Shown: positions 18,193-27,136 of the stretch, piece after piece
Layout: every line of letters starts with the position of its first letter
Numbering within the stretch: position 1 is the stretch's first letter
The notes under the pieces: model-generated
Database searches by the model: none
Seen by the model: the letters and a program-made list of their open reading frames with translations, nothing else
Told to the model about the DNA's origin: nothing
Program-made: the position numbers and the translations under genes
From: Butyrivibrio sp. WCD3002
GTDB taxonomy: Bacteria; Bacillota; Clostridia; Lachnospirales; Lachnospiraceae
Direction of reading: 5' to 3'
DNA: 64,000 nucleotides
NCBI RefSeq assembly: GCF_000424265.1
Contig: NZ_AUJO01000008.1
Location: 115,579-179,578, forward strand

Positions 18193-19980
18193 TTATGCTT
18201 TAGGAATCACCCTTATTGTCACATTATCAAAAGCTTCTAACCTATCTACCTTAAATACCTCACCATCAAGATCCCGGACTTCCCCTGTCCAGAGATCCTC
18301 AATTTCGTAATTGCCCGACTTTTCAAAGCTATCCCCATACAGCTTATCCTTAAGGGCTTTTAATATTTCTTCCTTTGTAACACTATAGGAATCTTCCTTT
18401 GCCTCATCACTTAAGTTAATAAATGAAAGCGCAACACTTCCATCGCTCAAAGGCTTTGCAAGAATATCAACTCTGTCGTTGTTTGTAACATATTCCTTAT
18501 CGGCAGCTTCTTTTAAGAGACTGCAGTACACTCTCTTTGCCTGAACTCCAAGACTGTCCTGATTAAGTTCTATGAGCTTCTTATTGGCAATTATGTTATA
18601 GAGCCCATCTCCCTTATTCACCCTGCGAAGGTCCAGCCCAAGCATAAGAGGCGAATTCATCATGCACCACATAACCATGTGTGTACGGTTCTGAGCATCA
18701 TTAAGGCCATCCATACCGATGACCATCATATCAGGATCATTCCATCCCTTATCGAGCCCTGCAAATTCATCCATGACAACGCACTTGTTATACTGGCTTG
18801 TGACTCCTGTTGTGTAATCACTGGTCCAGGCTGCCTTGCCGGGATTCCCGTCACTTCCCACATTAAAGGTAATGTCGTTAAGAATTCTCCAGGAATCTCC
18901 AACCTTCTTTGCCCAATTTTGAGGCTGTGTCTTTCCCCATTCGCAAAGAGAATAGATAATCTCGTTGTCAGGAGCAGCTTCTAAAAGGCCTTCCTTAAGC
19001 CTTGCATAGGAATAAAGAGTATTCTCCTGCCTTCTGTGGTTCATAAGCCTGATCCTGCTTTTGCCCCTAGTAAGGCTAACCTTAACTGTAGTCTCCTGAA
19101 CCTTATCAGAATCTGTATCACCTAAAAAATCATCAAAGAGAATCCTGCTGCCCGCTCCCTCTCCTTCTGCGATCTGAAGCCAGGAACCCATACCGATTTT
19201 CTTGCCATTTATATGGCGAACAGTTAGCTCATATTCACCAGCTTCAGGCACATCCACATCAAAGAAAAGCTCACCGCTCTCAGGGCCGACAGGCGTCTGC
19301 GCAGGGCCAGTACCATCAAAGGTACCGATAAAGGTGAAAAATGTTTCATCCCCGATCTTCTCTGTCTTAATTCCGCTTCCGGCAGTAGCAAGATCTATAC
19401 CTGCTTCAAAGCTCTCGCCCTGTAGCGTCACCTTTGTAACAGCAGGTGCATAAACATATTTTGCATTTTCCTCTTTTGAAAATGTAGCATTATCCCACAA
19501 GTAATAGCAGTTATCAACCTTAAGAAAATCCACATCCCAGCTGACATAGGCTTCTGCATCTTCCTTCTCATGACCGCAGGTGCCAACAGCAGCTCCCGCA
19601 CAGAGATTGGTTCCTATGTCATTGTACATACCAAACTTAAGGCCTTTACCATGAATATAATCCGCAAGGGCCTTAAAGCCTCCCGGGAATTTCTCCTCAT
19701 TGTTTGATAGCCTTCCGTCTATTCTCTCATCCTTATAGCAGCCATCATCAAGCACAAGGTACTTATAGCCAAGCTCATCTAAAGAAAGCTCTTTAATCTT
19801 ATCAGCCATGGCCTTAGTCAGCGCTTCCGTGTTTCCGCTTCCGAAGGCATTCCAGCTGTTCCAGCCCATGGCAGGCAGCCTTCCCTGCTTTTTGCCATAA
19901 AGCACCTGACCATCGTCAAATCTGTCGTATCTGTGGTCCTCCGGAATCCTGTCCAGCCCTTCTAAACTACTGTTTTTCAT
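18193..19980 (-). CDS. Alpha-galactosidase (GH27) with inserted beta-sandwich domain
   Basis: A 595-residue GH27 enzyme expected to cleave alpha-1,6-galactose side chains; no signal peptide, so cytoplasmic. The catalytic barrel opens at PAMGWNSWNAFG. The nucleophile is Asp156 in LKVDNCYY and the acid/base Asp369 in WRILNDI, numbered from this start. In typical GH27 enzymes these two are about 55 residues apart. Here about 150 extra residues lie between them and look like a CBM35/CBM6-type beta-sandwich (GEYELTVRHINGKKIGMGSW ... GKSRIRLMNHRR). The C-terminal beta domain is short. The ATG at 19980 is chosen because GGAGA lies 5 bases upstream. It is 33 bases after the U32-like gene. Confidence 0.92.
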   Translation of the reverse strand: MKNSSLEGLDRIPEDHRYDRFDDGQVLYGKKQGRLPAMGWNSWNAFGSGNTEALTKAMADKIKELSLDELGYKYLVLDDGCYKDERIDGRLSNNEEKFPGGFKALADYIHGKGLKFGMYNDIGTNLCAGAAVGTCGHEKEDAEAYVSWDVDFLKVDNCYYLWDNATFSKEENAKYVYAPAVTKVTLQGESFEAGIDLATAGSGIKTEKIGDETFFTFIGTFDGTGPAQTPVGPESGELFFDVDVPEAGEYELTVRHINGKKIGMGSWLQIAEGEGAGSRILFDDFLGDTDSDKVQETTVKVSLTRGKSRIRLMNHRRQENTLYSYARLKEGLLEAAPDNEIIYSLCEWGKTQPQNWAKKVGDSWRILNDITFNVGSDGNPGKAAWTSDYTTGVTSQYNKCVVMDEFAGLDKGWNDPDMMVIGMDGLNDAQNRTHMVMWCMMNSPLMLGLDLRRVNKGDGLYNIIANKKLIELNQDSLGVQAKRVYCSLLKEAADKEYVTNNDRVDILAKPLSDGSVALSFINLSDEAKEDSYSVTKEEILKALKDKLYGDSFEKSGNYEIEDLWTGEVRDLDGEVFKVDRLEAFDNVTIRVIPKA

Positions 19981-20013
19981 ACAAGTCTCCAATGCAAGTA
20001 AAGTTATTAATAG

Positions 20014-20973
20014 TTACTCTGCCTTAAATACTGCAGGGCGGGGCTTATTTACAGAGATTACCTTTGCTGCCTCAAGGTTCTTAAGAATAAGAATCCTTAC
20101 CTGTCCCTGATATTCCGGCTTTATCATGTAATGACAATAGGTTTCAACAAGTGAAAAGATGCTGGCTGTTCTGCCTTCGATCTTGAAGTTGTTAATTCCC
20201 ATTGGCATATACTTTTCATAGATCATCTCCGGAGATACATAGGTTGAATATCCCTGAATTGTATGTATACAGTTGGTATCTCCATACTTACACTTCCATG
20301 GAATGATGTGCTTTTGCTTTTCCTTTGGAAGCTTCATATTATCCATGATAATCTGCTGATTAAGAGCAATGTTCTTGTAATGATCCCCTCTTCTCTTACA
20401 ATCCGGTATGCAAAGGGCATTTATAAGAACCTCCAGCTTATCCTTGTGATTAATCTTTTCAAGCAGGTCCCACTTATTATTCATGTTGTAATCAAGAACA
20501 ACATAGCGATAGTCCTTCTCAAGCTCAGCATTCAGTTCGTCCACATCCTTTATCTCTTTACAGGTTGTGGAGTCAATCTTAAATGACGGATATTTATCCC
20601 TGATGTACTGCTCAAGAATAGGAGAAAATACCAGAACCTCGTTCATACCATTGTCTGCAGCCTTAAGACAGAAGTTGCAGAAAGGATCGTCCAGATCCTC
20701 TTCCCTAATAAGAGGATTGGTAAAGGTATAACGAACTGGAATACCCTTTGAATTTATAGTCTTTATAACGTTTTTAACAAATGCTGCATCACACTGATCG
20801 TTATTTACAAGTCTTCCGCCATTCCACAAAGAAAAGGGGAATGATCCGAAAAACGAAACAATCTTAATACCGTCCCTAAAATACTCAGGATGCTGCTCCT
20901 GAAGGCTGAGCCAGAACATGTTCAGCGGAAAATTATACCGAAGTCCCGGCAAATGAAAACGTACTTCTTCCAT
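20014..20973 (-). CDS. U32 peptidase-like TIM-barrel protein, cysteine-rich
   Basis: A 319-residue protein. The segment NNFKIEGRT (residues 261-269) is the hallmark of the U32 family, also seen as DSCKIEGRM in the bona fide U32 gene of this window at 42.1 kb. Cysteines at 99, 102, 138, 188, 192, 228 and 235 include CNFC and CIPDC pairs. Several U32 proteins hold a 4Fe-4S cluster with four cysteines, so a cluster is plausible here, but this is inference. No membrane or signal segment was seen. The GGAGG ribosome-binding site is strong. It is the first gene of an operon with the alpha-galactosidase and rhodanese genes; its substrate is unknown. Confidence 0.7.
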   Translation of the reverse strand: MEEVRFHLPGLRYNFPLNMFWLSLQEQHPEYFRDGIKIVSFFGSFPFSLWNGGRLVNNDQCDAAFVKNVIKTINSKGIPVRYTFTNPLIREEDLDDPFCNFCLKAADNGMNEVLVFSPILEQYIRDKYPSFKIDSTTCKEIKDVDELNAELEKDYRYVVLDYNMNNKWDLLEKINHKDKLEVLINALCIPDCKRRGDHYKNIALNQQIIMDNMKLPKEKQKHIIPWKCKYGDTNCIHTIQGYSTYVSPEMIYEKYMPMGINNFKIEGRTASIFSLVETYCHYMIKPEYQGQVRILILKNLEAAKVISVNKPRPAVFKAE

Positions 20974-21171
20974 AAGTAACCTCCAATAAATAAAACTAAA
21001 ACCATGATCATTATGAGCAGAAATATTGACAATTCTGCCTTCATAACAAATCAGATTTCATTATAAATCAAAACGATGTAGAATGATAATCGAATGTTGC
21101 TCTTTCCTAAAGAGAAAATGCGCTTTGGAAAGAAACTACGCGAAAGCTTACACATTTTGAGGAGGAAGGTT

Positions 21172-22737
21172 ATGGTTAAAAATCCAATAATACCCGCAGA
21201 TTTTCCGGATCCGGACGTAATTCGTGTGGGTGACACCTACTATATGGCTAGCACCACCATGTTCCTTATGCCGGGAGGCGACATCCTTGAGTCCAAGGAC
21301 CTGGTTCACTGGAATATAGCAGCACATGTTTTTGATACTCTTGGGGACGATGATGAGTACGAGTTAAAAAACGGCAAGCATGCCTATGCAAGAGGAATGT
21401 GGGCTCCGTCACTAAGATATGACAGCGGCACCTTTTATCTTGTTTTTGCCTGCAACGAGCGCCCGAATTCTCTGCTTTTTACGGCAACAGACGCAAAGGG
21501 TCCCTGGAAAATGCAGGAAATGAATGGATTTTTCTATGACTCATCCCTGTTTTTCGATGATGACGGAAAGGTCTATATCGTACACGGTAACACTATCGTA
21601 AGAATCACTGAGCTTGACAGAAGCACCTGGGGGCCAAAGGAAGGCGGTCTTCAGAGAATCCTCATTCAGGATGAGCCGGGACAACCTCTTGGCTTTGAGG
21701 GCTCACATTTATATAAATTAAACGGAAAGTATTATCTTTACACCTGCCACATGCCCAAAGAAGAGGAAGGCAGAAAAACAGAATGCTGCTTCATAAGTGA
21801 AACTCTTGAAGGCGAATTCGTAGGAAAGACCATAATTAACGATCCCATGGGCTATAAGAGGAAGGCTCTGCAGGTTGCTCAGGGCGGAATCGTTGATGAT
21901 CCTGAAGGTAATCTTTACATGTTCATGTTCCAGGACCGAGGCGCAGTCGGAAGACTTCCTATGATCTTCCCCATGAAATATGATGAGGAAGGCTATCCTG
22001 TTCCCGCTACATCAGGCGTTGTTCCGGAAATGCCCTCTGATGATGATACACCTCTTAATGAATGGGGCAGAGGTCACTTCTTTGATGATGAAGCCTTTGA
22101 TGAAGAAAACCTTTCAGAGCTTCTTGATAAAAAGAAATGGTGGCAGGTATCTCATAATATCGATACCGAAAATATCTGCCTTGTTAAGGATGGCAGCTCT
22201 AATGCCCTTAGGATCAGGACAGGCGCCGTTACCTCTAACCTTCTTAAAGCAAGAAACACTCTTACCCAGAGATGCATTGAGACCGTTTGCGAAGGCGAAA
22301 TAACTGTAGATGGAAAAGAATTAAATGACGGCGACTATGCCGGAATCAGTGCTTACAATGCGCACTATGGTGCTATAGCCCTAAGTAAGGACGACGGAAG
22401 GCTTTCACTTGTAAAGATCGAGGCGGATGCAGACAATGATTCAATAGGAGGCGATAAGGATTTCTATGAAAGGGATCCCAAGATCACCACTATTTGCGAA
22501 CTTCCTGCAGGAATAAACTCCGTAAGACTTAAAGTAACAACAGACTTTAATGATGCCCCTGATTTTTGTACCTACTCCTATGATTTAGGCGATGGATATG
22601 TAGACGTAGATGGCAGACACAACCTCTACTTCAAGCTTGATCTTTTCATAGGCGCAAGATTCGGACTTTTTGCATACAGCACAAAGAATGCCGGCGGACA
22701 TGCAGATTTCTCTGATTTTAAAATATCTGCAAAATAA
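21172..22737 (+). CDS. Glycoside hydrolase family 43 (xylosidase/arabinofuranosidase type)
   Basis: A 521-residue cytoplasmic enzyme. The five-bladed propeller begins at NPIIPADFPDPDVIRVGDTYY. The general base is Asp13, the pKa-modulating residue Asp123 (FYDSSLFFDDDG) and the general acid Glu176 (GFEGSHLYK). A C-terminal beta-sandwich (about 325-520) is the one usual in GH43 beta-xylosidases. It probably acts on xylo- or arabino-oligosaccharides, and the subfamily cannot be set by eye. The ATG at 21172 is chosen over an in-frame ATG at 21094 because GAGGAGG lies just upstream of it. It is divergent from the U32-like/GH27 operon, and a bidirectional terminator follows. Confidence 0.93.
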   Translation: MVKNPIIPADFPDPDVIRVGDTYYMASTTMFLMPGGDILESKDLVHWNIAAHVFDTLGDDDEYELKNGKHAYARGMWAPSLRYDSGTFYLVFACNERPNSLLFTATDAKGPWKMQEMNGFFYDSSLFFDDDGKVYIVHGNTIVRITELDRSTWGPKEGGLQRILIQDEPGQPLGFEGSHLYKLNGKYYLYTCHMPKEEEGRKTECCFISETLEGEFVGKTIINDPMGYKRKALQVAQGGIVDDPEGNLYMFMFQDRGAVGRLPMIFPMKYDEEGYPVPATSGVVPEMPSDDDTPLNEWGRGHFFDDEAFDEENLSELLDKKKWWQVSHNIDTENICLVKDGSSNALRIRTGAVTSNLLKARNTLTQRCIETVCEGEITVDGKELNDGDYAGISAYNAHYGAIALSKDDGRLSLVKIEADADNDSIGGDKDFYERDPKITTICELPAGINSVRLKVTTDFNDAPDFCTYSYDLGDGYVDVDGRHNLYFKLDLFIGARFGLFAYSTKNAGGHADFSDFKISAK

Positions 22738-22768
22738 GCTTTAAATAAATCACTAAATTCAGGTAAAA

Positions 22769-22820
22769 CAAAAACATCTCAGACATTGACCGCATTCAAA
22801 TGTCTGAGATGTTTTAATTT
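22769..22820. terminator. Bidirectional terminator between GH43 and ctpA-type genes
   Basis: AAAACATCTCAGACATT pairs perfectly with AATGTCTGAGATGTTTT around a loop of about 13 bases. T runs follow on the plus strand and A runs precede it. It serves both convergent genes. Confidence 0.9.
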
Positions 22821-22822
22821 CT

Positions 22823-24085
22823 TTATTTCTTTATTTCTTTTCTTAAAATTTCTTTAGCCTTATTAACCTGGTTGTCTGTTCCATCCTTTGAAAGTGCCTC
22901 TGTATCAAGTTCGATCTCCACATCCGGCTCAATTCCGATTCCGTTGATATTATTGCCGTTAGGTGTGAAATAATTGCTGATTGTAAGCTTTACAGCTGTT
23001 CCATCCTCAAAGGGGAAGATTCTCTGAACAACTCCCTTACCATAGGTGGTCTCACCTACGATGGTACCCTTTTTATAATCCTTGATGGCACCTGATAAAA
23101 TCTCGGAAGCACTTGCAGAATATCCGTTAACAAGAACAACCACGGGAATATCTATTTCATTTGCCCCGTCACAGGTAAAATCTTCTCTGTTACCATCTCT
23201 GTCAACAGTGTAAACAATCACGCCTTCAGGAAGGAGTTGTTCCGCTATGTCGCAGACAGCACTGAGGCTTCCGCCGGGATTAGAACGAAGATCAATGATA
23301 AGCCCCTTCATGTTCTTATCCTTAAGCTCCTGCAAACCATTTATGAACTGATTGGTTGTAACAGAATCAAACTCTGTGATGCCGATATATCCTATCTCAT
23401 CATCCATCATGGATGCATTTACTGTCTGAGATTCTACCTTGTCACGAACCACATCAAAATCAAGGTAATCTCCCTCGGACTCTCTGAAAACAGTTACCTT
23501 AACTGTTGTTCCGATCTCACCTCTTATAAGTCCTACAACCTCTGACAGGGTAAGCCCCTGAGTGAGCTTGTCATCAACCTTATAGATGATATCGTTTCCG
23601 AGAAGTCCAACCTTTTCTGCCGGAGAATCAGGAATCGTTGCAGTAATGCGTGGAAGGTTTGCTTCCTTATCCATGCTGACATAGGCACCGATACCAAAAT
23701 AAATACCCTTGGTATCTGACATAAGATCCTGATATTCTTCCTGTGTGTAGTACTCTGAGTAGGGATCTCCCAAAGATGAAACTATTCCTTTATAGATGGA
23801 AACCGCTTCCGCATCCCTGTCTATATCCGTCTTGTAATAGTTCTCATTTATAGCATTTTCAACTATCTTGATCTTCTTTAGTATCTCATCATCAATGACT
23901 GTGTCAGCTGAGCTGCTACTTGCAGCTTCCGAAGCTGAGGAAGCATTCTCTGCCGAAGCAGCGCTCCTTAAAAATCTCTTGATGCCAATATAGTTGATAA
24001 ATCCCATTGCTATCATCATGCATACCAGTACACCGATGACAAAGCCAATGAGATAAGGAGTTTTTTTGCTTGATCCTGATTCCAT
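22823..24085 (-). CDS. S41 family C-terminal processing peptidase
   Basis: A 420-residue protease. One N-terminal membrane anchor lies at about 11-30, then a Ser/Ala-rich stretch. A PDZ domain follows at about 120-205 (YFGIGAYVSMD ... GLLGNDIIYKVD). The S41 catalytic domain carries the Ser in NGYSASASE and the Lys in TYGKGVVQ, the Ser-Lys dyad of this family. It cleaves extracytoplasmic proteins near their C termini. The ATG at 24085 (second Met) has AAGGAAG 7 bases upstream. It is 12 bases downstream of the M23 peptidase gene in the ftsE-ftsX operon, which suggests control or turnover of the division-linked wall hydrolase. Confidence 0.95.
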   Translation of the reverse strand: MESGSSKKTPYLIGFVIGVLVCMMIAMGFINYIGIKRFLRSAASAENASSASEAASSSSADTVIDDEILKKIKIVENAINENYYKTDIDRDAEAVSIYKGIVSSLGDPYSEYYTQEEYQDLMSDTKGIYFGIGAYVSMDKEANLPRITATIPDSPAEKVGLLGNDIIYKVDDKLTQGLTLSEVVGLIRGEIGTTVKVTVFRESEGDYLDFDVVRDKVESQTVNASMMDDEIGYIGITEFDSVTTNQFINGLQELKDKNMKGLIIDLRSNPGGSLSAVCDIAEQLLPEGVIVYTVDRDGNREDFTCDGANEIDIPVVVLVNGYSASASEILSGAIKDYKKGTIVGETTYGKGVVQRIFPFEDGTAVKLTISNYFTPNGNNINGIGIEPDVEIELDTEALSKDGTDNQVNKAKEILRKEIKK

Positions 24086-24097
24086 TGCCATTCTTCC

Positions 24098-25330
24098 TTA
24101 CTTTAAATAGTTCCAGGGACTTACGTAATTACCCCCGGATCTTACTCCAAAATGCAGATGCGGTCCCGTGGATCTTCCTGTAGAACCGACAGCTGCAATC
24201 TTCTGTCCCTTCGTTACTTCTGCGCCTGTGGACACACTCAGTGATGACGCATGCATATAGATGGTATATAAGCCGCTTCCATGGTCGATCATTACGTAGT
24301 TACCCATGGATGAATTATACGCTGCTGCCACAACCTTGCCATCATAGGCCGCAAGAATTGCAGAGCCGCTTGGCGCAGCCAGATCTATACCATTATGCAT
24401 CTTCTGAATCCCCAATGTTGGATGCATTCTCATACCGTAATCATCCGATACTCTGGTATATGAAGGACATGGGAATGTAAACATTCCGCCGTCATATTTT
24501 CTTGCATTCTGTGCAGCAAGCTCAGCCTTATCGGCTTCAACAGCCTTTTCCAAAGCAGCGATTGTTGCATTCTCTTCTGCAATCTGTGCCTCGTATTCCT
24601 TGATAGCTGCTTCTTTATCGGCTATATTGGAAGAAACCTTACTGACCTCACTGTTTTTCTGAGCAAGGAGATTCTGCATGTTATCCTGCTCTATAAGCTG
24701 ATCGGCCTTTGCCTGATCAAGCGTCTCCTTCTCTTCCTCCAAAGCGGTCTTGGTCATTTCCACAAGCTCGGTATGTGCAATATATTCCTCAAGCTTTTGT
24801 CTGTCATAAGCAGAGAGCTTTTCGATGTAATCAGCCTTATTCAGCATATCGCCAAAGGAATTCGACTCGGCCAGCAGTTCAAAATAAATAGTCTCACCCT
24901 TTTCATACATGAAACGGATTCTATCCTTCATTTCTTCATACTGCTTATTCTGAGTTTCTACAGCTTCCTCAAGCTCAGCGGTAGTCTCTTCAATCTTCTG
25001 CTCTTTTTCTTCAATCTTACCCTGTAGCTCATCTATATTGTTTTGAATCTGAGTAAGGTTTGCATCCAGCTCAGTAATATACTTATTAAGATCCGACTTT
25101 TCAGCCTCGAGATTTTTCTTAACAGCCTGGAGATCAGTCAGGGAGTTTTTCATGCTCTCCCTCTCTTTTTTTGCATCAGCTATCTGATTCTCCTTCTGCT
25201 TGATACTCTCCTTGGTAACAGCCGCTATCGATGGTATTGCGGCATTTTTTCCGCATACCAGAAGCATTGCACAGACAAGTAAAACCGACAATATTCTGTT
25301 GCTGTTTTTCCTTAATCGGTAATCATACAT
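24098..25330 (-). CDS. M23 murein hydrolase with coiled coil (EnvC/PcsB-like)
   Basis: A 410-residue exported protein. An N-terminal signal/anchor segment lies at about 13-33. A long coiled coil rich in Glu, Lys and Leu covers about 38-275. The M23 domain covers about 300-405. The zinc ligands are present (HNGID and HLHFG with a further H in MHASS), so it should be an active endopeptidase, unlike E. coli EnvC, which only activates amidases. In Firmicutes the FtsE-FtsX pair controls such coiled-coil hydrolases at the septum. It overlaps the end of ftsX by 8 bases, which indicates tight coupling. Confidence 0.95.
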   Translation of the reverse strand: MYDYRLRKNSNRILSVLLVCAMLLVCGKNAAIPSIAAVTKESIKQKENQIADAKKERESMKNSLTDLQAVKKNLEAEKSDLNKYITELDANLTQIQNNIDELQGKIEEKEQKIEETTAELEEAVETQNKQYEEMKDRIRFMYEKGETIYFELLAESNSFGDMLNKADYIEKLSAYDRQKLEEYIAHTELVEMTKTALEEEKETLDQAKADQLIEQDNMQNLLAQKNSEVSKVSSNIADKEAAIKEYEAQIAEENATIAALEKAVEADKAELAAQNARKYDGGMFTFPCPSYTRVSDDYGMRMHPTLGIQKMHNGIDLAAPSGSAILAAYDGKVVAAAYNSSMGNYVMIDHGSGLYTIYMHASSLSVSTGAEVTKGQKIAAVGSTGRSTGPHLHFGVRSGGNYVSPWNYLK

Positions 25331-26219
25331 GCAAATGCTTCCTAACTGTCGTCACACTTCCCATAAATCCAATTCCGACACCTATAAGAATCGAAATAGG
25401 TAAAAGAGCTTCGAATATAGTATTTACCGGCAGAATATCAAGAATTGAATTGAGCATTGAAAATCTCTCTGCCAGATAATATGACGCTTTATTATAAATC
25501 ACATATATGATCACAAGCGGTATAACTGAGCCAAACAGACCGATCAGTATACCCTCAATTACAAAGGGTGCACGTACAAAAAAGTCTGTCGCTCCAATGT
25601 ACTTCATTATCTCTATTTCCTGCCTTCTTACAGCAATTCCTATTGTAACCGTGTTGCTGATAAGGAAAATTGATACAAGAAGAAGTATTCCGATAATACC
25701 CATTGAAACATAAGCAACAAGGCTGTTAATGCCGCTCAGCATTGAAGCAGTAACCTCAGATCTGTTGACGGTCCGTATGTCATTTATGGACTCCAGATAG
25801 GTTACAAGTGCAGGCTGCATTGAAACATCGCTAAGGTAAATCTGAAGATTTCCCATGTCCTCAAGGGGATTCTCGGTAAAGCCGTCAGCGTATTCCCCAA
25901 GGTAATCTGTCTTAAAGCCTTCCCAGGCTTCCTCAGCGGATATATACACTACCTTGCTGACTTCGGGTCTCTTCTCAATAAGAGCTTTAGCCGCAAGCAT
26001 TACCTCTTCACTTGTACCCTCATTGAAGAAAACTGTTACGGATACGCCTTCCTCAGCGGTCTTTACAACATGCTGGAAATTTGAAACCAGTGAATAAAAA
26101 ATACCAAACAGGAACAGGCAGGCACTTATTGTTGCAACAGATGCAAGTGTATACCATCTGTTTCTGCTAAGATTCTTAAAGCCCTGTCCCAGTGTATAGA
26201 AAAAACTACTCATCCTCAT
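25323..26219 (-). CDS. ftsX: Cell-division ABC transporter permease FtsX
   Basis: A 298-residue membrane protein. One helix near residue 20-40 follows the typical opening FFYTLGQGFKNLSRNRWY. A periplasmic-facing domain follows at about 48-165, then three more helices and a FtsX/MacB-type core (IGIAVRRQEIEIMKYIGATDFFVRAPFVIEG). With FtsE it transmits ATP hydrolysis to wall hydrolases outside. Possible starts are GTG 26231, ATG 26219 and ATG 26213. I chose ATG 26219 because GAGGG lies about 9 bases upstream. It overlaps the end of ftsE by 14 bases. Confidence 0.95.
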   Translation of the reverse strand: MRMSSFFYTLGQGFKNLSRNRWYTLASVATISACLFLFGIFYSLVSNFQHVVKTAEEGVSVTVFFNEGTSEEVMLAAKALIEKRPEVSKVVYISAEEAWEGFKTDYLGEYADGFTENPLEDMGNLQIYLSDVSMQPALVTYLESINDIRTVNRSEVTASMLSGINSLVAYVSMGIIGILLLVSIFLISNTVTIGIAVRRQEIEIMKYIGATDFFVRAPFVIEGILIGLFGSVIPLVIIYVIYNKASYYLAERFSMLNSILDILPVNTIFEALLPISILIGVGIGFMGSVTTVRKHLHV

Positions 26220-26946
26220 CGTGATACTCACCCTCTTCTTCGTCGTAAATCACGACGCCTTTTTTCATAGTAATAACTCTCTTATGCATGGCATTAACGA
26301 TCTCTCTGTTATGAGTAACGATGATAACCGTTGTGCCGTTTGCATTGATCTGTTCCATGAGCTTCATGATATCCCATGAGTTGTTGGGATCAAGGTTACC
26401 GGTAGGCTCATCTGCAAGCAGGATTTCCGGCTTATTGACCATGGCTCTTGCAATGGCAACTCGCTGCTGCTCACCACCTGAAAGGGCTTTTATCTTACTC
26501 TTATATTTTCCGGCAAGGCCCACTGTAGCCAGCACTGACGGAACATTTTTTCTGATGTCTCTTGAGGATTTCTGAATGATTCTCTGAGCAAATGCAACGT
26601 TCTCATAAACATTTCTGTCCATCAAAAGTCTGAAATCCTGGAATACGATTCCAAGCTTTCTGCGGAATTTGGGAATGTTTCTGTGTCGCATTCTTCCAAG
26701 ATCCTGTCCCATAACGGTGATCTTACCGTCGGAGGGAACAAGCTCCCGAAGCAGGAGCTTGATCAGGGTGGATTTACCGGAACCGCTGTCTCCTACTATA
26801 AAAACAAATTCACCCTTCTTGATATGAAGGGTGACCCCGTTAAGTGCCGGAGCGCCCGTGGAATAGGACTTAGTCACGTTTTCAAGCGTGATAATGTCGT
26901 CCTCCCCGACAGGACGCGCTACTCTCTTTCTTCTAACTTTTTCCAT
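26206..26946 (-). CDS. ftsE: Cell-division ATP-binding protein FtsE
   Basis: A 246-residue ABC ATPase. Walker A is GDSGSGKST near residue 52, the Q loop FQDFRLL, the signature LSGGEQQR and Walker B ILLADEPTGNLD, all intact. It has an N-terminal basic extension of about 17 residues and an acidic C-terminal tail, both common in clostridial FtsE. With FtsX it forms a type VII ABC complex that couples division to peptidoglycan hydrolysis. It is the first gene of the ftsE-ftsX-M23-S41 operon. The 190-bp gap upstream is filled largely by a hairpin element (26988-27132). Confidence 0.96.
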   Translation of the reverse strand: MEKVRRKRVARPVGEDDIITLENVTKSYSTGAPALNGVTLHIKKGEFVFIVGDSGSGKSTLIKLLLRELVPSDGKITVMGQDLGRMRHRNIPKFRRKLGIVFQDFRLLMDRNVYENVAFAQRIIQKSSRDIRKNVPSVLATVGLAGKYKSKIKALSGGEQQRVAIARAMVNKPEILLADEPTGNLDPNNSWDIMKLMEQINANGTTVIIVTHNREIVNAMHKRVITMKKGVVIYDEEEGEYHDEDE

Positions 26947-26987
26947 ACCTTTTTCCCTTGCTAAAAATATTGATTGTTTTAGGTTAA

Positions 26988-27132
26988 CGCGATACTACGG
27001 ATTGCTACGCTCTTCGAGCTCCCGCAATCCTACGGCCATTCGTAATCCGCGCTATCGCGCTACTTACTCATGTCCGTTCGAATCCCAAGGTCATAATCAG
27101 CTTCGTGCAAGCACAGCTGCTCATGACTTTGG
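26988..27132. repeat. Two-hairpin intergenic element between the CdaR-type gene and ftsE
   Basis: The first stem pairs CGCGATA...CGGATT (26988-27002) with AATCCG...TATCGCG (27044-27059). The second pairs CCAAGGTCATAATCAGC (27085-27101) with GCTGCTCATGACTTTGG (27116-27132) with few mismatches. Together they fill the gap up to 4 bases before the CdaR-type stop codon at 27137. The element is richer in G and C than its surroundings. It may be a palindromic repeat or a processing/termination structure. It shows no clear homology to the 120-bp elements at 49.5 and 54.1 kb apart from a shared 10-mer, CAGCTTCGTG. Confidence 0.6.
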
Positions 27133-27136
27133 TCTT

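Noticed and set aside
27071..27090. tRNA-like GTTCGAATCC within the hairpin element before ftsE
   Set aside because: No T stem, acceptor stem or anticodon arm can be formed around it on either strand.
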